Assembly: GCA_018881555.1 (NCBI GenBank)
Contig: JACAXG010000075.1
Span: 3,702,477-3,766,476, forward strand
Length of the DNA: 64,000 nucleotides
Reading direction: 5' to 3'
DNA from: Amblyornis subalaris
Lineage: Eukaryota; Chordata; Aves; Passeriformes; Ptilonorhynchidae
In this document: positions 20,376-42,974 of the stretch, one piece after another
How the letters are laid out: every line of letters starts with the position of its first letter
How positions within the stretch are numbered: position 1 is the first letter of the stretch
Position numbers and translations under genes: made by a program
Notes under the pieces: model-generated
Told to the model about the DNA's origin: nothing
The model's input: the letters and a program-made list of their open reading frames with translations, nothing else
Database searches by the model: none

Positions 20376-21382
20376 ACTGGCTGCTGCCTGCTCCATGTGC
20401 TGCGGGGGGTCTCCCCGTTTTGGGGGGGTGTTTGCATGGTGGCAGGGTCTGGTGGAATGGATCCAGCCCTGGCAAGGATGCAAGGCTGCATGGAGAGGCC
20501 AAGTCTAGCCCATTCCCTGAGCCTGCTGCACCCATGGGTGCTGGGGAGGGGAGGCGGGGGAAAGCCCTCGTGGGTGCCAGTGCTGAATCATTTATCAATC
20601 TTCATAAATATGCAGATGAGCAGCGGGACAGAGCCTCTGCCTGCCGGCGTTAAATAATTAACGCAGAGGAGATGATGATGTGCATTGCTGGCCGCCTGCA
20701 CGGCTCAGCCCCGGCACCCGCCAGCCTGTGCCGTGTGCTGTGCCCCGCACCCAGCCCCAGGGACCCCCCACACTCCTGGGACCTTGGCAAACCAGGTTGT
20801 TTCCCTTTCCCCACCACCTCTTGGAAGCACACAGGCCGAGCTCGGTGCTCGCTGCCATAAAGCCACGCTGCGCTAATGCGCTTTCATTAAGTGGGAGCGA
20901 TCTAATGATAATAAAATGGCACATTTAACATTAAAACATTTAACTTGACTCCTAAGCGAGTGTGTCTCTCCGCGCTGCTCCAGCTCCATCTTCATGAGGC
21001 TGACAAAGCTGCTTAATTTGTTCCCCAGGAGTGGGTGCTTGGTAGAGATGGCTTGGCACCGCATGGCATGGGGGATGCTGGGATGCGGGGACACGGGGAT
21101 GCTGGGATGTGGGGAGGCAGGGTACCAGGATGCAGGGATGTGGGGAAGCAAGGATGAGAGGTGCTGGGATGCAGGGGTACTCGGACGATGGAATATGGGG
21201 GCGTGGGGATGCAGGGTGTCTGGGGTGTGGGGTTGGAGGAGTGCAGCATATCGGGACTTGCCAGAGTGCAGGGAGATGGAGATACACGGGGTTGGAGGTG
21301 CACTGGGTGTAAGGACAACGGGATGCAGGGACGCAGCTGCAGACCAGTGCGATGCCATGGGGGCACGTCTGGAGCCCCACAC
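20376..21382. other. Spacer between the convergent MYO18A and PIPOX genes
   Basis: Contains two AT-rich islands (20580-20665 and 20860-21020) and the minisatellite 21065-21320. The PIPOX 3' UTR must begin at 21382 and run left, but no minus-strand AATAAA or ATTAAA is visible in this interval. Confidence 0.6.
21065..21320 (+). repeat. Minisatellite, GGGATGCxGGGA(C/T) type
   Basis: Dozens of imperfect copies of a short unit such as gatgctgggatgcgggg or gatgcagggatgtgggg. It lies just downstream of the PIPOX stop, hence in its likely 3' UTR. Confidence 0.8.
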
Positions 21383-23882
21383 CTACAGCGCAGCCCTCAG
21401 CACGCCAGGGAAGCGGGTGATGGCGAAGGGGGCCATGTTGTGGGATGGCTCCTCCCCCAGGCTCAGCTCACACAGCAACTTCCCCACCGCTGGCGCCAGC
21501 TTGAACCCATGGCCTGGGGGAAGGAGAGGGAAGGTGGGAACACAACCACCCCCACGACCCCGGACACCTCTGGGGTGCTGGGTTGGGGGAGTGGGTGCCC
21601 TCGCCTACCTGAGAAGCCGGCACCAATGACAATGTTGCTGAACTTGGGGTGCCGATCCAGGATGAAATCTCCATCTGGAGTGTTCTGGGGAGCCAGGGTG
21701 AGAGGGTGAGGGGAGAGCGTGGGGGTCTATCTTGGGGTTGGGGGAGGGCTCAGGACCCTATATGCCTGGATCCATGCCCTGGAAGGCATCTCACCGTGTA
21801 AAGACAGGTCTCCATCACGGCTGGCTGGGGCTCCAGCCTGGGCAGATAGCTGCTGATGAAGCTGCTCAGGAGAGGGATGTCGGGGCGGGGGCCACCCGAG
21901 GAGGCCTGATCCCGCTTCTCAGGGTCAGTGGGGCTGCCATGGTGGTGGCACACCTGGAGAACAACTGGTCAGGGTGGGCTGGGTAAGGGATTCCCCCACC
22001 GTGAGCTGTGCCCTGCTCACCTTCATCAGGCCTGGGTACTCAAGGGAGGGCAGCCCATAGATGCTGTGGGGGGCTTCGCTCAGCCCCAGGGTCAAGAAGC
22101 AGGGACTGACACTGGCCATGCTGACGCTCCCAGGTTGCTTCTCCCTCCAGTAGCAGACATCAATGCGCAGGGGCTGGAATCACTCCATTAGCTCTGGCCA
22201 TGACCTTGCCATCCCCCTGTGCCACCAACCCTTACCTGCAGCGGCAGGCGGAGACCCAGGGNTTCCAGGAGGGCACCAGTCCAGGCTCCGGCCGTGATGA
22301 TGAGCCGGGGGGCTCGGTACACCCCAGCAGTGGTGGTGACAGTGACCGTGGCCCCGGGCTCGATGCGCAGCACCTTCTCCCCATCCCGCAGGGTGCCCCC
22401 ATGTTGGCGAAAGGCCTCCTGGGTGGGGAGGGTGACAGGAGGTGGCTGCAAGGATAAAGCCAGGGGACCCCCATTCCATCCCAAATCATCTCGTGCCATC
22501 CCAAACCCTCCCATCCCCTCGGCAGCACCCACCTGCACTGCCCGCAGGGCCCGGTCAGCGAAGAGCACCCCAGCAGTGCTGTCGAACACGGCCACCTGAC
22601 CAGCTTGGAGCCGGAAGCCAGGGAAGCGCCGGGCCAGTGCCTTGGCGTCGAGGACCTGGTGGGCATCCAGGCTGCGCCTGCAGGCCTCCATCTGCGGGTC
22701 TCCCAGTGGCCCCAGCACCACCAGTCCCGTCTGCCTGCACCCCACCAGTCACATCAGCTCGCCCTGCTCCCTCTCCCTGCACAGACCCTCTGCTTGCTCT
22801 GCCCCTGGGGGAAACTGAGTCACGCTGGCACAAGTGATATTTGGGATGTGCCACACCCTGCCGTTGGGGCACCCCACGGTGAGATGCGGGTGACAAGGGC
22901 AGAGTGGTTGGNGTGAGATGCATGGGGAGGGTCTGGACACCGACATCATACTCTCCCCTCTAAATACAGCAAGCACCGTCAGCNCTGACCCCGGCACCGG
23001 AGGATCATTTAGATGCTCATTTCCTTAATGACATTCCCTTCATGGAGCCCCATAAATCACCANGAACTGGCAGCTGCCTTCCCAGGCAGCCACATCCCAC
23101 CCAGAGGTCACCGCCTCCAGTCCCGCGGGGGGGGACGATGCCCGGCGGCGGCTGCGTCCCCGTCACCTGTAGAGGGTGGTGCCGGTCTCGGCCTCCAGCT
23201 GCTGCCAGAGGCGGAAGCTGTCGGGCATCATGCGGGAATAGTACTCCTGGGGATAGGCGCTGCGGATGATGCGGCTCTGCCCGTGTGAGCTGCCCCGGGA
23301 GTGGGGCAGGAGGAACTGCGGGGCAGAGGGAACATGGCGGTGACCACAGACACTGCCACCCCCAACCCCGCCAGCCCCGTGTGCACCGGTGCCGTGCTGC
23401 AGAGGGCACCTTGGGGCACAGCNTGTCCTGTCAACCACGGCTCCGGGAAACAGCAGGAAACGGTGGTCTTGGCACTGGGGACATGAGAGTCCTGGTGCTG
23501 GGGACATGGGTGTTCTGGCACTGGGGACATGAGGGTCCTGGTGCTGTGGACGTGGGTCCAGCCATGGCACTGGGGACAAGAAGGTCCTGGCACTGGGGAC
23601 ATGAGGGTCCTGGTGCTAGGGACGGGGGATCCTGGCACTGGGGACTGCAGTTCCAGCAGCAGCTCTGCTCTGTGCCATGGTGGAGGGCAGCCANGTCTGC
23701 AGGCACCCACCCCAGCCTGTTGGGGCTGAGGAGGTGGCAGGATGGGGTCACCGTACCTGCTCCAGCAGCAGAGTGTCCTTGTGGCGCTGGGCCAGGTGGT
23801 AGGCAGTGAAAGAGCCCTGGATGCCGGCCCCGATGACCATGACATCGTAGGTGGCCTTCTGGGGCTGGCTTGGGGCAGCCAT
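21383..23882 (-). CDS. PIPOX: Peroxisomal sarcosine / L-pipecolate oxidase
   Basis: FAD-dependent amine oxidase of the monomeric sarcosine oxidase family. It oxidises L-pipecolate and sarcosine, producing hydrogen peroxide, in peroxisomes. Minus-strand coding exons in order: 23757-23882, 23167-23315, 22533-22734, 22236-22418, 22021-22173, 21795-21953, 21609-21684, 21383-21513; all junctions are in phase and give 392 aa (human 390). Seen: Rossmann GAGIQG (residues 18-23) after [48 protein letters not shown] with Cys321 (expected covalent flavin attachment) followed by [13 protein letters not shown], and [13 protein letters not shown]. The start at 23882 was chosen by homology (MAA...), although the frame stays open upstream. 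The last three residues are AAL, not a canonical peroxisomal signal. The n at 22262 leaves one residue unknown. Confidence 0.97.
22735..23166 (-). other. PIPOX intron 2
   Basis: Ordinary intron; no repeat or exon recognised. Confidence 0.65.
23316..23756 (-). other. PIPOX intron 1, mostly minisatellite
   Basis: The central part is the tandem array 23460-23655; both ends carry normal splice sites (donor at 23755-23756, acceptor at 23316-23317, both on the minus strand). Confidence 0.75.
23460..23655 (+). repeat. Minisatellite, CTGGCACTGGGGACATGAGG type
   Basis: About seven imperfect copies of a unit near 29 bases (ggcactggggacatgagggt plus cctggtgct) fill much of PIPOX intron 1. Confidence 0.85.
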
Positions 23883-23895
23883 GTCTGTCCTCGTT

Positions 23896-23954
<59 letters not shown>
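23896..23954 (+). repeat. Hexanucleotide (CCTGTC)n microsatellite
   Basis: About ten near-perfect copies of cctgtc, beginning 14 bases upstream of the PIPOX start codon on the minus strand, so probably in its 5' UTR. In the PIPOX frame it reads as alternating Thr-Gly, and a six-base unit cannot shift that frame. Confidence 0.92.
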
Positions 23955-23955
<1 letters not shown>

Positions 23956-26900
23956 ACTGCTGGGAGCTGAGCCAAGGGGAGGCTGGACTCTGGGGCAGAG
24001 TCCAGCCAAGTCCAGTGGATGGTGGAGCCTTGGCCACCTTCCAGCTGTATGGGTACACAGGGGCACACAAGGACCACATCCTTCCCACCCCTTGGGGCTG
24101 GCTGGGCAGGAGCATCCCCATTCCTCCACCAACACCAGCACCTGGTTCCACCAGGGCAGGCAGCTTATCTGATCAGAGCAAGTGAGTGGGATAGATGTGG
24201 GAAAATTGCTTCCAGTAAATCCCCCTTTCCCTCTCCGCTGGTCACTGCTGGCTCCGGCTGTGGAGGGACACAGGGCTTCCATTCCTGTGCCAATGGGAAA
24301 CCCCCCCTTGCTTCCAGGCAAACAGGTTTTTTTTCCTTCCAGCACAATTTATTACAGCCATAAACCATTTTGTTGCCATCTTTTGTTGTTATTTTTTTAA
24401 CGGGAGATAGGGGTGATTTAGGGCTGCCAGGATGCGGCACAGAGGCCCGTGGTGGATTTTGCAAATCTGCAAAATTTCGGGGTGTGATCTGGCATTTGGG
24501 AACATTCAGCAATGCCTCGGGGTGGGGGATAACACAGGCAGGGGCTGCCAGTTTTGCCCACTGCTGCCACTGCCCTGTGCTGCCTGACAGCTAATTAGGT
24601 GAATTAATTTACTCTGGCTTCTGTGGTGTAAAAGGCATTATTTACTGGTTAATTGTGGTTATTACAAAATGTTAAATAACATTATTTATTTTGCCACTTG
24701 CCTCTGGTGATGAATGAAGCATCGGGGAGCACTGGAGGCCCCCACCAGGTCACAGGGACACCCCAGCATCGTGCAAAGGCAGAACTGGCAGCTCACAGCG
24801 ATGGCGAGGTGAGAGGAGGAGGATGGGCAGCACAGGCAGAGGTTGGGGTGGCCCCCAGGCTCCTCATCCGCCCACTGCCCATGACCACTACTGCAATGAG
24901 TGCATCCCAGTCTCAGCATCACCACAACGCCCAGGGCTCTGCATCGCACACAGCCCTGTTAAATCAGCACATCCTCTCTCGCCTTTGATGTTACAAATAA
25001 TTCACCAATTTCCCTGGGTTTCAGCTGACTTTTTTTGCTTTGAATAGCCCCTCTACTTGCTCTTCCTTTTTTTGCTGGAAAGACGAAGAATAATTAATTA
25101 TCCGTGAAACATTAAATGGTAAAAATGAACTCCTCTCCTCTTAGCAGTGCGGTAATAGAACGGATGGAAAAGCCTCGCTCGTGATGCTCCAGAGATGGGG
25201 AGGCCTTTGCTGGCATGCCAATGACCGTCCCCAAGGCTTGTGGGACTCATCAAGCCATTGCTTTCATTCTACAGATGACCCCAACCAGGGCTGATTGCAG
25301 GCATCAGGAAGGTATGCACCCCCAGACCCCAAAAAAGCGGCTGCATGACCTCAACTTGCCTTAGGGTGAATTTTTTGGGGGTCCCCCCAGCCCTCTGCCG
25401 GGGTCTCCATCATCCCTGCCATGTCCTCTTCACCTGGGTTTATACTGACTGGAGACAATGCTTGTGGCAGCAAGAAATCCATTTCCCTAAGCAGCCGGCG
25501 CAGGTCAGGAGAGCTCAGCAAAAATGAAATATTCTCTGTGTGGGCTGGGTGGATGGATGGGAAAACTCGGGGCTGGCAATGGCATGGGGAGGGGAAAACG
25601 GGGGCTTGGGGAACTGCCTGGCACAGGCCATGGGAGCTCAGATCCACGTGGCGCTGGGGAAACGGGGAATGAGGAACTCTGGCCAAGGCTGGGCAAGGAT
25701 CAGCTGCGGCTTGATGGGTGCTGGACTCTGCACCCACTGCTCCCTTTCCGTCCACTGCACACCGGGACAGAAGTTTCCCAAAATCCCATCATCCATCTGT
25801 GCCGGCCTCATTCTCCACCAAGCACAAACCAGCACTTAAAAAAGAATTAGGGAGCAATGCTGTTCCCCAGGGAAGTGAGGGGAACATGGCATCCTTCTCT
25901 CCCAGCCGCAGCGTGCTGGCTCCATGCACACTCGCCCCCATTTTCCTCCCCAGACCTCACCATTCCCAATGCTTTGATGGCACCTGCAAAGGATTGTTTG
26001 TTTTCTGTCAAAACCAACAGCCGCTGAAAGGCAGCCCCTCATTAGCAGTCCAGGTACGTGCCTGGGGAAGCATCAGGCAGATTAAAATTATTTGAATATC
26101 ATAATATTAGAAACTTCAATTTGGCCTCAAAATGCTCATCTTCCGAGCCCTACCAGGGCTTTGCTGCATTAAACATTGATGGAGCTACTGGCGGATCAAA
26201 GTTTTGGGTTTAGAGCTCAAAAGTGCTTTGCGGGAGAGCCGGCAGCACCCCCGGGATAAGAAGGATCCCGGCATTGCTTCCAGCCCCGCTCCCACCCCGG
26301 CCGTGGGGCTGGTGGCACACAAACAGTCACATGGGGCTGGTGGCACGCAGCCCGTGCCGGGGACTGGCTGCTGCTCTGCTCTTTGGTCCCCATGCCAAGC
26401 CATGCAGAACATGGTTTGCCATTCTCCATGGCAGGAATGGTGCATGTCGGCAAAGCAGGACCTGGGATTAAAATTAAACCCCCACCGGAGCCGGCTGCGT
26501 GGGCCGTGTGTGCAGCGGGGCTGGCCGGGCTGCGGGGGATCTGGCGAGGCGAAGCCATCTGGGCTTTTGCAGGGATGGGGAGGGGGTTATTAAACAAAGA
26601 GCTGGGTTTTTTATATTTTTAACACCCGCAAGAACCGTCCATCAGCCAACATGGAGCTGCTCGGTGCCAGTGCCAACACCATCTGCCCATTTGCAGAGCT
26701 GGCTGCCCTCTGGGACCCCGAGGCAGGGGGCTGGGGAGGGGGTGTTGGACCCCCACCATAAGGAATAGGGCCCCCCGTCTGTTCTGTGGGGGCTGCCCCG
26801 GATCTGAGTGTCTCCGTTCGGCGGATGATGAGCCCAGCCCTAATTTGGACTATTCAGGGATGGGGAAAGGGGGGCTGTGGTGAGTGTCCTGGAGGGTGGG

Positions 26901-26960
26901 GAGACAGGATATGACGGTGTGGGCACCGAGGACCTTTCTCACAGCCCTCGGTGGCTCCCA
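23955..26960. other. Head-to-head spacer between PIPOX and SEZ6
   Basis: No gene recognised. It should hold the PIPOX promoter (left) and distal SEZ6 control sequence (right). AT-rich islands occur at 24588-24700 (ctaattaggtgaattaattt, ggttaattgtggttattac, gttaaataacattatttatt), 24960-25110 and 26070-26200 (gattaaaattatttgaatat). The frames here look like chance openings. Confidence 0.6.
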
Positions 26961-26979
26961 CACCGGAGGGGTGCCGGGA

Positions 26980-27479
26980 TTCGGGGAGGAAGGGGGGGGT
27001 TAGGAGGTCCCCCTCCCCCAGCCTTCATCTCCAGCTTTAGCCGGCGCCGCACTCGAAGAGTTACGGCGTGGGGGTGGGGTAGCAGGGAGGAGCCCCCCCT
27101 TCCCAGCCTGCGGGATTGGANGGCGCCGCGCTCGGAGAGTTACGGCGAGGGATGGGTGGGGGAAGGCCCCCCCCCCCTTGTCCCCGAAATTAACGAGTGC
27201 CTCACTGGGAGCATTACGGCCGCCCCCCGCCCTGTCCCCGGGATTGGCGAGCGCCGCGCTCGGAGCTTTACGGCGGGAGGGGGATTTGAGGGGAGGCGGC
27301 GAGAGCCCCCCCCGCATCCCCGGCACTGGGTGTGCGCCGCGCTCGGAGCATTACGGCGGGGGGGGGCTGAGGGGGAGGAGGAGAGAGCCCCCCCCCGTTC
27401 CTTGGATTGGTGTGCGCCGCGCTCGGAGCATTACGGGCCCCCCCCTCCGCCGTCCCCGGTATCGGCGGGCGCCGCTCGG

Positions 27480-27480
<1 letters not shown>
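26980..27480 (+). promoter_or_regulatory. SEZ6 upstream GC-rich tandem promoter array
   Basis: A unit containing gcgccgcgctcggagcatta and cgg recurs at about 27043, 27123, 27197, 27251, 27334 and 27414, with a partial copy near 27467. Spacing is mostly 72-83 bases (one of about 54). Several copies are preceded by ggattgg, an inverted CCAAT box (27113-27119, 27241-27247, 27403-27410). CpG density is high. Position immediately upstream of SEZ6 exon 1 suggests promoter or 5' UTR. The plus-strand frame running through it is treated as an artefact of GC richness. Confidence 0.7.

Positions 27481-27482
<2 letters not shown>

Positions 27483-27523
<41 letters not shown>
27483..27523 (+). repeat. (GCC)n trinucleotide repeat in the SEZ6 5' region
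   Basis: About 13 uninterrupted GCC units followed by gcgcccgcag, roughly 42-82 bases before the SEZ6 start codon, so probably in the 5' UTR. Confidence 0.93.
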
Positions 27524-27532
27524 GCCCGCAGC

Positions 27533-27553
27533 GGAGCTGTCCGCGGTGCTGAC
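27533..27553 (+). promoter_or_regulatory. RE1/NRSE-like REST-binding element
   Basis: The sequence GGAGCTGTCC-GCGGTGCTGAC matches the reverse-complement RE1 consensus (GGCGCTGTCC-NNGGTGCTGAA) in both half sites, GCTGTCC and GGTGCTGA, with canonical spacing; only the third and last bases differ outside the variable pair. It ends 11 bases before the ATG of SEZ6. REST silences neuronal genes in non-neural cells, and SEZ6 is neuronal, so the context fits. Confidence 0.75.
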
Positions 27554-27564
27554 CGCCGCCGGCC

Positions 27565-41159
<13,595 letters not shown>

Positions 41160-42045
41160 GTGCGGGCAGCGTGGAGCTGGGCACCGCAGCCACCCCTCCC
41201 GGGCCCCCCCGTGCCCACCGGCCCTCGGCACGGGCTGGGAACACCTCTCCCAAGGAGACTCAAGCCAAGCGCTTGGCAGGACCCACCTGGGCACTGGCCA
41301 CCCCCCTGCCACCCCCCTGCCACCCGGACCCCCGTGGGGTCTGCCCAAGCCCCACTGTCACCCAGCCCCCTCACTGGGCTCATGAGGGGCTGAGCCAGTG
41401 GGGGTCCCTGGACCCCATCCTGCCCCCCCGGCCCCCGAGCCAGCGAGGGTCCCTGGACTCTATCCCACCCCTCGGGCCCCATCCTTCCCCCAGCCCCCCG
41501 CAGGGGCACAGCAGCCCCCCCAGCGCCCGCGATGGAGGAGGGGCAGAGGCAGGGGGAGCAGTGCTGTGGGGACCCCCAGGTAAGGACAGGGCTCCCCGGA
41601 GCTGCAGCGGGGAGGGGACAAAGCCCCGGGGGGTGGGCGAGGGGCTTGGGTGGCCATGCGGGTGCCCCCCCCCGCCCTCGCCCCCCCCAGCACAGGGCTG
41701 GTCCCCCCGCACCCCCGTATCTCCCACCACCGCCACGCAGGGACGTGTCCCCCCCCGTGCCCCTAGCATGCTGCGTGTCCCCCCGGCCCCCGCTTGCTTC
41801 GCCCTTCCCGGGGGTGTCCCTTCCGCCACCAGCGTGTCCCCCCGCGCGTCCCGGCACCCCAGCGCGGCCAGACCCAGAGTGACGGGGTGGTCGGGGGCAC
41901 CGGGCAAGGCTGTGCCCCCCCCCACCGCCGCGTCCCGCCCGGGCTGGTGACCCCGGTCCCCGACGCCACCCCGGTCTGGAGGGGACACCGCCCCCCTCCC
42001 CATCTTTTGGTTGTTTCATTAATAAAAAATGGTGTTTTAGAAGAA
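41160..42045 (+). other. SEZ6: SEZ6 3' UTR
   Basis: C-rich 3' UTR of about 870 bases from TAG 41157-41159 to the poly(A) signal. Open frames in it are GC artefacts. Confidence 0.8.
42021..42026 (+). terminator. SEZ6 poly(A) signal
   Basis: AATAAA in ttcattaataaaaaatggtg, followed by a GT-rich stretch. It lies about 210 bases before the first CRE of the PHF12 promoter. Confidence 0.85.
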
Positions 42046-42234
42046 GCGATGGCGTATTACTCAGAGGGGCCGGGCAACCTGGAATGGAGCTACAACCCAT
42101 CCCCCAGCGTGGGCCTTGAGCCCACCNCCCCCCCCCCCCAGCACCCTCATGACCTCCCAAGCCCCCCCGCCCATCCTTCCCGCGCTCTTCGTGGGAAGAC
42201 ACTGCCGCTTTAAGAGGCGTGGCCTCCGTCGGGG

Positions 42235-42242
42235 TGACGTCA
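42235..42242 (+). promoter_or_regulatory. Consensus CRE
   Basis: Perfect palindrome TGACGTCA, CREB/ATF consensus, at the upstream edge of the PHF12 CpG island; a second TTACGTCA lies exactly 100 bases downstream. Confidence 0.75.
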
Positions 42243-42476
42243 CAAGCAGAAACCGCGCCCCCGCCACCGCGGCCCGCCGCGCGCCGCGCGCCCCCTGCCG
42301 ACACGCGCGTGCCCCGCCGCCCCGCCCCGCGTCGTTACGTCACCGACGTCCGCTCTCCCCCGCCCCCGCCCTGGAACGTGACGGCAGCCATGCGCCTGCG
42401 CGAGAAGAGGGCGGTGAAGGGGCGGAGCCAAGCGGCGAATGGGCGGGGCGGTGCGGAGCTGCGCGGGGCGGTGCTG

Positions 42477-42621
42477 CGCGCACGCGCAGTGTCTCCGCGT
42501 GCGTCCCGCCGCCCCCCCGCCGCCGCCGCCGTCGCCGCGCCAGGTCCGCGCGCGGGAGGCGGCGCGGGGCCGCGCATGCGCGCGGGGCGGGCGGGGCGGG
42601 GGCGCGGAGTGCGCGTGCGCG
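42477..42621 (+). promoter_or_regulatory. NRF1 site cluster
   Basis: CGCGCACGCGCA (42477-42488), CGCGCATGCGCG (42571-42582) and TGCGCGTGCGCG (42610-42621) fit YGCGCAYGCGCR or its complement. A further TGCGCCTGCGCG is at 42391. Confidence 0.75.
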
Positions 42622-42974
42622 CGGGGCCCGGAGCGTCGGCGCCGCCTGTGCGCGGGGCGTGCGCGGTGCGTGAGCGGCCGCGGCGGGCGCGGGGCCGCCG
42701 CCCCCTCCCTCCCTCACCCACCCACCCCCTGCGCGGCAATGGCAGCGGGCGCCGGGCCCCCCGCGGCCGCCCCCGGGCACGGCTGGAGGAGGAGGAGGAC
42801 GACGCGCAAGCCGCAGCGGCCCGTGGGATAGGCCCCGCCGCCCGCCCGCCCCCGCCGCGCCGCGCCCCCCCCCCGCCGCCTCGACGCGGAGCAGCCGCTG
42901 AGGGGCCGCCGCACGTCCCCGCCTCGCTCCCTCTCGCCGGGGGGGGCTCTCGGGGCCGCTCCCGGGCTGGATGA

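Noticed and set aside
23895..23955. CRISPR-like regular spacing of the CCTGTC repeat
   Set aside because: The units are contiguous hexamers without spacers, in a vertebrate genome. It is a microsatellite.
24744..24757. PPAR response element upstream of PIPOX (aggtcacagggac)
   Set aside because: Only the first half site is intact; the second half differs at three positions.
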